DNA of 64,000 nucleotides from Candidatus Vondammii sp. HM_W22 (lineage in GTDB: Bacteria; Pseudomonadota; Gammaproteobacteria; Chromatiales; Chromatiaceae), in assembly GCF_022530855.2 (NCBI RefSeq), contig NZ_CP099567.1, positions 3,286,001-3,350,000 on the forward strand, given 5' to 3'. This document shows positions 1-8,912 of this stretch, piece after piece; the stretch's first letter is position 1; each line of letters opens with the position of its first letter. A model generated the notes under the pieces. It was given only the letters and a program-made list of their open reading frames with translations. It ran no database searches and was not told the origin of the DNA. The position numbers and the translations under genes are program-made.

Positions 1-320
1 ATCCTGTCTGCATTTTACGAGCTGGCAGGTGACCATTGCGCACCACACCCGCCTTGCCATCCTCTGTCCGTCGCTCGACGTGCTCCGCCAACAGCTCCAG
101 CAGCTCGGCCTCCACCGCCTAGTAGATCAACTGCTCTGCACCGCTTCTCGGCAACTCTGTCAGCGGATCGATATCGTATCTCGACCTGCCAGCTTAACAA
201 CGTTATTCTTACTCATGGTCGCGTATCTCCAATGGTTGTTTTGATGTCTCGCAACAACAAATCAACCAGATACCCCGCTTTTTTTCAATTCCCTTCAAAC
301 AACACTTTCAGTTATAACTC
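1..320 (-). mobile_element. IS256-family element, group I, copy A (5' transposase end, cut by window edge)
   Basis: This matches the N-terminal transposase coding part and outer end of the group I IS copies at 8913, 48170 and 60129. It ends with the terminal sequence GTTATAACTC at 311-320. The transposase reads on the minus strand. It keeps an ATG-like start near 216 but has lost one base in the following stretch and carries an in-frame TAG near 120 that is shared with copies B and D. The rest of the element lies outside the window. It sits directly in the 3' end of the enoyl-CoA hydratase pseudogene. Confidence 0.85.
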
Positions 321-1016
321 CACCGGCATACTGATAAGCCTCTTTTATCCCCATCTCCAGCTGTCGATAGTACATCGTCTTTCCGGCACGAATAGCCGGC
401 ATGGATTTGGCACAGATAGAATCGGTCAGGCGTTTGATCTCTGCATCCAACTGGTCTGCGGGTACCGCGCGATTGACCAGCCCCTCTTCCGCGGCCTGTT
501 GGGAGGATATGAAATCTCCGGTCAGGAGCATTTCAAGAGCACGTTTTCGACCAATGTTCCTGGCCAGAGCGACACTGGGTGTGCTGCAGAAAAGTCCGAA
601 ATTGATGCCTGATACGGCAAATCGGGCCTCTTCGGCGGCGATAGCCAAGTCACAGGAGGCAACTGACAACCGGCGGCGGTTGCAATGCCGTGGACCCGGG
701 CAATCACCGGTTGGGGTTGGTGCATAATGCTATACATCAGGTTGCCGCACTGGGCGAACAGATCCTGGTAATAGCCCTCTTCAGGGTTGGCCCGCATCTG
801 CTTCAGGCCATGGTCGGCACAGAACGTCTTGCCGTTGGCGGCGAGGATAATCATCCGGACAGTGTCATTACTGGTGATGTTCTCCAGCTCACCCTGCAGT
901 GCGGTGAGCATCTCTTCTGAGAGTGCATTGAATTGTCGGGGGCGATTGAGGGTCAGGGTGGTAACGCCCTCTTCATCCTGGCGCAGAACCGATGGTTCGT
1001 TGTTTCCGGTCGTCAT
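321..1016 (-). pseudogene. enoyl-CoA hydratase/isomerase family pseudogene
   Basis: The 5' part (minus strand, from the ATG at 1016) reads as a crotonase-fold enoyl-CoA hydratase: LTLNRPRQFNALS near residue 21, then the oxyanion-hole region FCADHGLKQMR, then HGIATAAGCQL. Around 660 the frame changes and continues as VASCDLAIAAEEARFAVSG and on to the C-terminal helices. A single frameshift therefore splits the gene, and the C-terminus is cut by IS copy A after the segment AYQYAGGV. The oxyanion motif is also unusual: this subfamily normally has AGHDLK, while here the D and G are swapped (ADHGLK). The intact enzyme would hydrate or isomerise acyl-CoA esters in the cytoplasm. The product is almost certainly inactive. 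Confidence 0.85.
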
Positions 1017-1182
1017 GGTAATCTCTCTTCATACTGCTTGCGAACGATTAGCTATAGCAACTTTCCAACGACACAAAAAATGATGCTGTATATGGTTTCC
1101 AGTATATTTTATCGGTGCAAAAAATCCTAAATCCAGATAGTGCGCGAGATGACTGCTAAGGCCTTCAACTGTGTAGGCGGTT

Positions 1183-2061
1183 GTGGCCAGAATGTCCAAG
1201 ATTTACCGGCAGGTGACACTTGACCGTGTTTCAAAAAAAAATGAATTCACCACTGATCAATCATTTCAGCAAATCGAATTGTTTGCACCACTGGCTCAGT
1301 ACGATGACTCTCTATTTTTTTTCAACCTTCGGAATCGTATCGACAGCACCCATGGCTATAGCATCGGCCTAGGCTACCGGCAGCGCCATGAAGATATTCT
1401 CCTGGGTGGCTGTGGCCATTATGACCGGATCAGATTGGGTGACGGGAATACCTTTTATCAGGGTAGTTTCGGTATAGAGTTATTGGCGGCTGACTGGGAT
1501 GTTCGAATCAACGGCTATAGACCAGAGCAAACCAGCAGGCGCATCAGTAATCTGAACAAAATTGAAATTGATGGCAGTTCCGTCGGTGTTCGCATGGGGT
1601 ACGAGCATGCACTGGGCGGTATCTCTGCGGAGGTAGGTTTTCGCTTGCCCCTGTTTGGCGACGCCCGCGTTTTTGCCGGAGGTTACCATTTTTCCTCCGA
1701 TGGCTATGGCGCTATCTCCGGCCCCAGATTGCGGTTTGAACTACGGCTTCACGATCTCCCTTTTCTGGGCAGGGGTGCCCGGCTGATGTTTGGGAGTGAG
1801 CTAGCCCAGGATCGACTGCATGATGCTGAGGTCCATGGACTGCTTCAGCTGCAAATACCCTTTGGCAGTTTTACCGGCCGTGGCTCAAGGTATTCACAGG
1901 GGCTCGAGCGACGCATGGTTGAACCCATTGCCAGAGAGAGCGGTATTGTTTTAAACAGAGGTTTTAGCGATCCACTGCCTTTACTGAACACTAATGGTCA
2001 GGTGATTACCCGTGTAGCCGCAGTTTCCGCTGCTGATAGTAATGACACTGTCGTTTTATAG
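1183..2061 (+). pseudogene. inverse autotransporter beta-barrel domain (intimin-like), truncated
   Basis: The 292 residues look like the beta-barrel of an inverse (type Ve, intimin/invasin-like) autotransporter: alternating aromatic and glycine-rich strands such as GYSIGLGYRQRHEDILLGG, then DWDVRINGYRP, GVRMGYEHALGGISAEVGF and GAGG-like turns. These proteins anchor in the outer membrane and export a C-terminal passenger. Here there is no signal peptide at the ATG, so the 5' end is probably lost or frameshifted. The reading frame stops at 2061, whereas the beta-helix passenger sequence resumes from 2190 in broken frames. The family assignment rests on strand pattern and on the downstream beta-helix, not on a search. 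The whole locus (1183-2818) is best seen as one decayed surface protein. Confidence 0.6.
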
Positions 2062-2189
2062 GCGGGCCAGATTTTGGCCAGTGCGGGTTAGTTAGTCACA
2101 CTGCAGTGCAATGATCCGATAGAAGGATTGAGCCCTGTCAGCTTCATACTCAAGGGAGTGCAGTAACCCCAAATGGTACCAATGCCGCC

Positions 2190-2818
2190 TTGGCTGTTAC
2201 CAGTATGGCTGATGACAGCCGCATTTTTGGCCTCAACGTGACAGGGGGCGGCGTGGGTATCAGCGTGATTAATGCTACCAATACGCGGGTGGACAACAGC
2301 GCGATCAGAAATACGGCCAGTGATGGTCTTTACATTGAGTGCAGTACTGCGATCCTTGAGAATACCTTCATAGCCGATGTTGGTGGTGATGGTGATGGTG
2401 ATGGTGATGGTGATGGTGATGGTGATGGTTTAAGTATCCTTGGAGGCTATGTCGAACTCAACAGAAGCGGGATAGATAATAGCGCAGGCGATGGCTTTAC
2501 CATCTTGCTGGGGCTTGCCAGTATCAGCCAGAGTGTGGTCAATAATACGGGATCTTCCGGCGTGGTTGTCAGTGGCAGTGAGGTATAACATTGATGACAG
2601 CAGTATCGTCCAGGCAGGGGGTGATGGTATCTGGGAGTGCGCTGGATATTAGAAACAGCCGTGTCAGCGGCGCTATTTTCGAGGCTCTATACGCCGACGG
2701 CAGCGAGGTGACTATCTACAATAGCCGCCCCGGCAATACAGGCAGGAGTGTTCTGTCGCTCTTTGATGTAGAGCTTGGTGGTTTCGGTAATCGGCACCGT
2801 TGGAACGGTGGTTTGTGA
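2190..2818 (+). pseudogene. right-handed beta-helix passenger remnant
   Basis: Two open stretches (2190-2588 and 2591-2818) in different frames read as short beta-helix rungs rich in N, S, V and G: FGLNVTGGGVGISVINATN, LYIECSTAILENTFIADVG, ALDIRNSRVSGAIFEALYA. Such rungs form the secreted passenger of beta-barrel-anchored surface proteins, which fits the barrel just upstream. Between the two stretches the frame shifts at least twice (a third frame carries IDDSSIVQAGGDGI near 2590-2630). Sequence up to about 2935 is more of the same in no open frame. It would have been cell-surface exposed; it is now inactive. Confidence 0.6.
2385..2429 (+). repeat. hexanucleotide tandem repeat GGTGAT x7
   Basis: Seven perfect copies of GGTGAT plus a half unit lie inside the beta-helix reading frame and encode a run of Gly-Asp pairs. 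Because the unit is 6 bp, gain or loss of units would not shift the frame, only lengthen or shorten the acidic loop. Confidence 0.95.
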
Positions 2819-2939
2819 TGACTGGGGAGGTAACAGCGGAGTAATTTTCTTTGATGACATCCTGGGTACTGGCTCCGGGATATGCTCATAGCCGGTAACT
2901 ACAGATACTGCATAGGTGGCGGGTCATCACTATGAGAGT

Positions 2940-3350
2940 TGCGGTTCCACTCGTCGGATCGTTGTCAGTGCCTGCTTAGGTGTTGCACGGATACCCGGGA
3001 TAATATAAAGAAAGCCTTCGACCTGCTCGTGAAGACGCACGAGCCAAAATATCCGAAAGCCATGCTCTGCCTGCAAAAAGACCGGGAAGAATGGCTGGCG
3101 CTCTATGATTTTCCCGCCCAGCATTGGCAGAGCTTCAGGACTAATCCTATTGAATTGACATTTGCCACCTCCGTCACCGCACGAAGCGCCCCAAGGGCTG
3201 CTTATCGCTGCATATGATGTTCAAGCTCGGCTAATGTGCTGGGAAAAACGGGCAGTAAACTGCGCGGATTTTATTATCTGACCAAGGTAATAAAAGGCGT
3301 GCCATTTATGGAGTCGAGATAGATAAAGCAGACCAGGTTGCCGCTTGATA
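2940..3350 (+). pseudogene. IS256-family transposase, C-terminal remnant
   Basis: The plus strand reads KKAFDLLVKTHEPKYPKA, then FPAQHWQSFRTNPIE, close to the C-terminal half of group I transposases but clearly diverged. The following 130 bp carry HMMFKLG and a final ADQVAA in shifted frames. No end sequence is recognisable. It is an old scrap, more diverged than copies A to E. Confidence 0.8.
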
Positions 3351-3454
3351 GATGACTGATACACCACTTTTGGCAATAACTCCCCCTTTTTATAAAACCC
3401 AATTGTGTCAAAATATCCCCATACTAAATCAACCCCCTGGAGACACCTCCTCAA

Positions 3455-5485
3455 ATGAACAACCCCCTGCTCAACCTGGAAGGCTTGCCCCCTTTCTCAC
3501 AAATTTGTCCAGAACACGTGGAACCAGCTATGGATCAGTTGATGGCCAACGCCAGAGAGCTGACTAAACGTCTGTTGGCTAATGGGGGGCCTTTCACTTG
3601 GGAGAGTCTGGTGGAACCTCTAGAGGTGGTGGATGACAGACTCGGCCGAGCCTGGTCGCCAGTCAGTCACATGAACTCGGTGGTTAACAGTGATGAATTG
3701 AGAGCGGCTTACAATGCCTGCCTGCCGAAGCTGAGCGAATACGGCACTGAGATGGGGCAGAATGTAGCACTGTTTGATGCCTATAAAGCGGTTGCAGTGG
3801 GTGATAAGCTGGACGAGGCTCAGCGCAAGGTACTGGATAACGCCCTGCGTGATTTCCATCTCTCTGGAGTGGACCTGCCCACTGATAAAAAGAACCGTTA
3901 CAAAGAGATCAGCCAGGCACTCTCAACGCTTACCAGCAAATATGAAGAGCATCTACTGGACGCAACCAATGCCTGGAGCAAGTTGATTGAGGATGAAGAA
4001 GCTTTGACCGGTCTGCCACAATCCGCTCTGGACCTTGCCCGGCAAAGTGCCGAGCAGCGTGGCAAGCAGGGGTGGCTGTTAACGCTGGAGTTTCCCTCTT
4101 ACCTGCCGGTGATGACTTATGCAGACAGCAGTGAGCTGCGTCGCGAAGTGTATGAGGCCTTCTCCACCCGCGCTTCAGACCAGGGCCCCTACGCAGGGGA
4201 GTGGGACAATAGCGATGTAATGGAACAGATCCTCGCACTGCGCCACGAACAGGCTGGACTGTTGGGTTTCGACAACTTTGCTGAACGCTCAATGGCTAAA
4301 AAAATGGCGCCATCGACTGATCGGGTGATGGACTTTCTGAGTGATCTGGCTGAACGCTCTCACCCCCAGGCAGAGCGCGAACTGCAAGAACTCAGGGCAT
4401 ATGCCGAAGAGACCCATGGAGCAAAAGATATAGCAGTCTGGGATATCGGCTATTACTCAGAAAAATTACGCCAGCACCGCTACGACATTACCCAGGAGGA
4501 GCTAAAGCCCTATTTTCCTGAGAGCCGTGTGGTTCCTGGTATGTTCGCTGTGGTAAAGCGTCTCTATGGTATTGAGATTGCCGAGATAGAGGGGGTCGAC
4601 AGCTGGCATAGCGATGTCTGTTTTTTTGAAATTCGCGACACTGCCGGCGAGTTGCGCGGACAGTTCTATCTCGACCTTTACGCACGTCGGAAGAAACGTG
4701 GCGGTGCCTGGATGGATGAGTGCGTAGGCCGTATGTTCAACACCAACTGCGACCAGATTCCGGTGGCCTACCTCACCTGTAACTTTTCACCACCGGTGGG
4801 CGACAAACCGGCACTCTTCACTCACGATGAAGTACAGACCCTGTTCCATGAGTTTGGCCATGGCCTGCACCACCTGCTGACCCGGATGGATTATCTTGCC
4901 GTATCCGGTATTAGCGGTGTCGCCTGGGATGCAGTCGAACTCCCAAGCCAGTTCATGGAGAACTGGTGCTGGGAGCGTGAAGCCCTGAACCTGATCTCCG
5001 GCCATTTTGAAACAGATGAGCCTATCCCGAAAGAGATGTACGAAAAAATGGTGGCTGCCAGGAATTTTCAATCCGGCATGCAGATGGTGCGGCAACTGGA
5101 GTTCAGTCTGTTCGATTTCCGCATGCATCGTGAATATGACCCGTCACAGGGGGGCCGGATCTATGACATTCTGAATCAGGTGCGCAGTCGCATCTCCGTC
5201 GTCCATCCGCCAGAATTCAACCGTTTCGCTCACGGCTTCTCACATATTTTCGCCGGTGGTTATGCCGCAGGCTACTACAGCTATAAATGGGCAGAGGTGC
5301 TCTCTGCAGACGCCTTCTCGCTGTTTGAAGAGCACGGTATTTTCGATCGGGAAACCGGCACCTCTTTCCTCCACAATGTATTGGAAAAGGGTGGTTCCAA
5401 AGATGCCATGGATCTTTTCACCGCTTTCCGCGGCCGCGAACCCAGGATCGATGCTCTGCTCCGCCACAGTGGAATTTCCGGATGA
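3455..5485 (+). CDS. prlC: oligopeptidase A (M3 family metallopeptidase)
   Basis: This 676-residue protein has the usual length for oligopeptidase A (about 680). The zinc site HEFGH is at residues 465-469, followed by the downstream metal ligand region in the helical M3 catalytic domain. The N-terminal segment NPLLNLEGLPPFSQI and the C-terminal GGYAAGYYSYKWAEVLSADAF are typical of OpdA/PrlC. It is a cytoplasmic zinc peptidase that degrades short peptides, including cleaved signal peptides. The ATG at 3455 has a purine-rich site (GGAGA) about 13 bases upstream and gives the expected N-terminus. The frame is intact. It abuts the SH3/anchor gene, whose probable ATG (5482) overlaps the prlC stop in an ATGA junction, suggesting one transcript. 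Confidence 0.95.
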   Translation: MNNPLLNLEGLPPFSQICPEHVEPAMDQLMANARELTKRLLANGGPFTWESLVEPLEVVDDRLGRAWSPVSHMNSVVNSDELRAAYNACLPKLSEYGTEMGQNVALFDAYKAVAVGDKLDEAQRKVLDNALRDFHLSGVDLPTDKKNRYKEISQALSTLTSKYEEHLLDATNAWSKLIEDEEALTGLPQSALDLARQSAEQRGKQGWLLTLEFPSYLPVMTYADSSELRREVYEAFSTRASDQGPYAGEWDNSDVMEQILALRHEQAGLLGFDNFAERSMAKKMAPSTDRVMDFLSDLAERSHPQAERELQELRAYAEETHGAKDIAVWDIGYYSEKLRQHRYDITQEELKPYFPESRVVPGMFAVVKRLYGIEIAEIEGVDSWHSDVCFFEIRDTAGELRGQFYLDLYARRKKRGGAWMDECVGRMFNTNCDQIPVAYLTCNFSPPVGDKPALFTHDEVQTLFHEFGHGLHHLLTRMDYLAVSGISGVAWDAVELPSQFMENWCWEREALNLISGHFETDEPIPKEMYEKMVAARNFQSGMQMVRQLEFSLFDFRMHREYDPSQGGRIYDILNQVRSRISVVHPPEFNRFAHGFSHIFAGGYAAGYYSYKWAEVLSADAFSLFEEHGIFDRETGTSFLHNVLEKGGSKDAMDLFTAFRGREPRIDALLRHSGISG

Positions 5486-6080
5486 AGCACAAAGCCAAAA
5501 GGATGCGGGGGATTTTCCTCTCTGCCTGCTGCTGTTCACATTGTCAGCCGAAGGGGCGCATATCACCGATAAGCTGCTCGCTGGTTTCTATAAAACCCCC
5601 GATAGGAGTAGCCGGCCAATTAGGGCACTGCCCAGCGGCACGTCCTTGGAGGTCCCCTTGAGGAAAAAAGACGGTTACAGCAAAATCAGGCTGGGCGACA
5701 GCAGCGAAGGATGGGTTGAAAATCAATATATAAACCAGGATAAACCCGCCAAGGATTCGCCAGCTGAAAGTGGCCAGCAGGTGGCTCCTTTGAAACCCTT
5801 GTTGGCCGATATTCAAGTCGAGGTTAAACAATTGAAAAGCCAGCTTGAGCAGGCACGCCAACAATCCGCCAACAGCAGTCAGGAGCGAATTCAGGCGTTG
5901 GAGCAGGCGCTTCAGACAGCGGAAGAGGCACGGCAAAACAGCCTCAGCACCGGCAATCCACAAACTGCATATATCCAACCAAGGGCATGGCATATCCCGC
6001 TTCTACTGATTGGTTTTATCAGCGGCATCGTCTTCAAGAACTACCGTATCGCCAAGCGATACGGTGGCCTCAGGATGTAA
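5482..6080 (+). pseudogene. SH3 domain/C-terminal anchor protein (YgiM-like), probable one-base deletion
   Basis: From about 5513 the frame reads as a TIGR04211-type protein: hydrophobic signal segment (PLCLLLFTLSAEGA), bacterial SH3 domain (RALPSGTSLEVPLRKKDGYS, then EGWVENQYI), a long coiled coil (residues rich in E, Q, A), and a C-terminal transmembrane anchor ([15 protein letters not shown]). No ATG lies in this frame. The ATG at 5482 overlapping the prlC stop reads MKHKAKRMRG and would join the signal segment perfectly if the G5 run at about 5505-5510 had one more G. So either this is a real frameshift or a sequencing error; a GTG at 5469 inside prlC is the only in-frame alternative. Function of the family is unknown; envelope location is predicted. 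Confidence 0.75.
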
Positions 6081-6081
6081 T

Positions 6082-7560
6082 ATGAAATATTCAGACCTCC
6101 GTGATTTTATTGCACAGCTCGAATCCCAGGGTGAACTCAAGCGCATCTCCATCGAGGTGGACCCCTACCTTGAGATCACCGCAATCTGTGACCGCACGCT
6201 GAAAGCGGGCGGGCCCGCCCTTCTGTTCGAGAAGGTGAAAGGTTCCTGCCACCCGGTATTGGGCAATCTTTTTGGTACCACCCGGCGGGTGGCGATGGGC
6301 ATGGGTGAAGAGTCGGTGGAGACGCTGCGCGAAGTCGGCAAGCTGCTGGCAACACTGAAGGAGCCGGAGCCGCCCAAGGGAATGAAGGACGCCTGGGAGA
6401 AACTGCCGATGTACCGCAAGATGCTGGACATGGCGCCCAAGGAGATCAAGCGTCCACCCTGCCAGGAGGTGGTGATTGAGCAGGAACAGATTGATCTGGC
6501 CAGCATTCCTGTCCAGACCTGCTGGCCGGAAGATGCCGCGCCGCTCATTACCTGGGGTCTGGTGACCACCAAAGGTCCGCTAAAATCACGCCAGAACCTC
6601 GGCATCTACCGGATGCAGGTCCTTGGCAAAAATCGGGTGATTATGCGCTGGCTCTCCCACCGTGGCGGCGCGCTCGATTTTCGGGAGTGGCAGCAGGCCC
6701 ATCCCGGCGAGCCGTTTCCCATATCGGTTGCCTTAGGCGCCGACCCGGCCACCATACTGGCCGCGGTAACACCGGTGCCTGACACGCTTTCAGAGTATGC
6801 CTTTGCCGGACTGCTCCGCGGCAGCCGCACCGAGGTGGCCAAAAGCCTTACCAATGATCTACTGGTTCCGGCCTCTGCCGAGTTCATTCTGGAAGGGAAT
6901 ATCTATCCGGATGATATCGCACCCGAAGGCCCTTACGGCGATCACACCGGCTACTATAATGAGGTGGATGATTTCCCCGTCTTTACCATTGAACGCATCA
7001 CCCACCGGCGTGGCCCCATCTACCACAGCACGTATACGGGTCGTCCCCCAGATGAACCCGCGATGCTCGGAGTCGCACTGAATGAGGTTTTTGTCCCCAT
7101 ACTGCAGAAGCAGTTTCCGGAGATAATCGACTTTTATCTACCACCGGAAGGCTGTTCCTATCGCATGGCGGTTGTCTCCATGAAAAAGCAATACCCCGGA
7201 CATGCCAAGCGGGTGATGATGGGCGTCTGGTCGTTTCTGCGGCAGTTTATGTACACCAAATTTGTCATAGTCACCGATGATGATATCAACGTCCGTGACT
7301 GGAATGACGTGATCTGGGCCATGACCACTCGCATGGACCCCTCCAGAGACACCACGATAGTGGAAAACACCCCCATCGACTATCTCGACTTTGCCTCACC
7401 GGTTTCCGGACTGGGCTCCAAGATGGGTTTCGATGCCACCAATAAATGGCCAAATGAAACCACCCGAGAATGGGGGCGCCCAATCGTCATGGACGAAACG
7501 GTGAAAGGCCGGGTGGATGAGATATGGGAGTCGTTAAATATATTTGATCAGAAGGATTGA
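6082..7560 (+). CDS. ubiD: 4-hydroxy-3-polyprenylbenzoate decarboxylase
   Basis: The 492-residue frame from the ATG at 6082 ([15 protein letters not shown]) matches UbiD in length (E. coli about 497) and in characteristic segments: [32 protein letters not shown] and the C-terminal MDPSRDT. UbiD removes the carboxyl group from 4-hydroxy-3-polyprenylbenzoate in ubiquinone synthesis, using prenylated FMN made by UbiX. The reading frame is open further upstream to 6010, but that part overlaps the end of the SH3/anchor gene in another frame, so 6082 is preferred. It follows that gene by one base and may be cotranscribed with prlC. UbiX is not in the window. Confidence 0.95.
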   Translation: MKYSDLRDFIAQLESQGELKRISIEVDPYLEITAICDRTLKAGGPALLFEKVKGSCHPVLGNLFGTTRRVAMGMGEESVETLREVGKLLATLKEPEPPKGMKDAWEKLPMYRKMLDMAPKEIKRPPCQEVVIEQEQIDLASIPVQTCWPEDAAPLITWGLVTTKGPLKSRQNLGIYRMQVLGKNRVIMRWLSHRGGALDFREWQQAHPGEPFPISVALGADPATILAAVTPVPDTLSEYAFAGLLRGSRTEVAKSLTNDLLVPASAEFILEGNIYPDDIAPEGPYGDHTGYYNEVDDFPVFTIERITHRRGPIYHSTYTGRPPDEPAMLGVALNEVFVPILQKQFPEIIDFYLPPEGCSYRMAVVSMKKQYPGHAKRVMMGVWSFLRQFMYTKFVIVTDDDINVRDWNDVIWAMTTRMDPSRDTTIVENTPIDYLDFASPVSGLGSKMGFDATNKWPNETTREWGRPIVMDETVKGRVDEIWESLNIFDQKD

Positions 7561-7620
7561 ACAACTCACCTGATCCACACGTATAATCAGCCAACAAAAA
7601 CAACAAAGCACTGGAGAAGA

Positions 7621-8090
7621 TGATGCATACCATCATGCTGATGAACGCCAAGGGTGGCTGTGGAAAAACCACTCTGGCGACCAATATCGCCACCTGGTTG
7701 GCTGACGAAGGGTCACACTGGCAGATTTCGACCCTCAGGGCTCAACCCTCGACTGGTTGAAAGCCAGGGAGGATTACGATGGAATTCATGAGATGCAGGG
7801 CATTGACGTTGACGCTACCCGGGAAGCCAAAAGTGTAGACCACCTGATCATGGACGTGTCGGCCAGCACCCATGGAAAAGTGATCAACACCTTGATACGA
7901 TGGGCCGATAGTCTGATTATTCCATTGCTCCTATCACCCGTTGATATGTGCGCCTGCAAACGTTTTCTGGAAGATTTGATGAGCTCCGGTCGAGTCTCCC
8001 GCAAGCAGACCCGAGTTGCTATTGTCGTTAATAGGGTCCGGGAGAGTACGATTTATCTAGCCGCCTCTGAATTATTCATAACCATATGAT
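7621..8090 (+). pseudogene. ParA-like ATPase pseudogene
   Basis: The ATG at 7621 or 7624 follows a good ribosome site (GGAGAAG). It opens with a deviant Walker A motif, NAKGGCGKTTLATNIATWLA. Near 7710 the frame is lost; the rest continues in another frame as VTLADFDPQGSTLDWLK, LIMDVSAS and VVNRVRE, i.e. the switch I, Walker B and C-terminal parts of a short MinD/ParA-type ATPase. The missing bases between GAAGGG and GTCACACTG explain the break. The C-terminus is degraded after about 8060. This is distinct from the chromosomal parA at 31036. Confidence 0.8.
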
Positions 8091-8199
8091 AAATATGAAT
8101 TAATAAGCTATTTATGATAAAGTGGTTTGCAAGAAGAGCCTCCTTCATCATCAAGACCTTGCAAATATAAAACCACAAAGCCTAGATAACAGTACTGAT

Positions 8200-8702
8200 T
8201 TATTCCGTTCGCAACTTTCTCAGATCCTAAGCCTCTTGCACCCACTGGTGCGGTTATTCGAGAAGATGGACGGGGAAAAACTTGAAGTTGGCATTGATGT
8301 TATTTGCAACGAAGGTGCTGGCCAACCCCCGTTACTCACTCGTTTACTGGCGAGCCTACATTACCTCAAGTACACCTTTAATGAGAGCGTTGTGAAACGC
8401 TGAGTTGAAAACCCATGTTGGCCCTACTTTTGTGGATTTCAATACCTGCAACAGAAACTCCCTTACACTCCTCCAGACTGGTTCGTTGGCGCAACCGAGT
8501 CGGTAATAAATTTGACGCGCTGTTGAAACAAACCATCGAGCTAGCGCTGAACACTAAAGCAATGAGCTTGCGCGAATTAGAGGACGTGAATGTGGACACC
8601 ACTGTTCAAGAGAAGGCCATCATCTTTCCAACAGACGCAAAATTCTACCATAAAATACGTGACCTATTGGTGTCTGCGGCTCAAAACAGCGGCACCAAAT
8701 GA
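8200..8702 (+). pseudogene. IS5-family transposase fragment (N-terminal half)
   Basis: The first frame reads LFRSQLSQILSLLHPLVRL and LLASLHYLKYTFNES; after a stop and frame changes the next segment reads LVRWRNRVGNKFDALLKQT and VDTTVQEKAIIFPTDAK. This order is the N-terminal half of an IS5-type transposase, with the DTT motif of the catalytic domain. The remainder is missing. No terminal repeats are visible. Confidence 0.8.
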
Positions 8703-8759
8703 CGCCAGAGCTATATCAAGGTAGGAAAGAACGCCTTGATCATGCAAGGACGATATTCT

Positions 8760-8912
8760 CATGCTCAGCGCAATTTCGACTTCAGCAGGACTTCATGCCA
8801 GCTCTGCGTTGACTCTCGGACACCATCTTCTATCACCAGAAAATGCCTCTCACCCCGTTCATTGACACGAATAATAATCAATGCGAAGAGTTTTACTTGT
8901 TCAACTCCCATG
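8760..8912 (-). pseudogene. IS256-family transposase fragment, group III (right piece)
   Basis: Minus-strand reading gives LFALIIIRVNERGERHFLVIEDGV-type sequence (in short: VNERGERHFL, then EDGVRESTQSW), a diverged relative of group I. It joins in sense to the piece at 10300-10620: the two together make one transposase that was split by the insertion of copy B at 8913. Confidence 0.75.
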
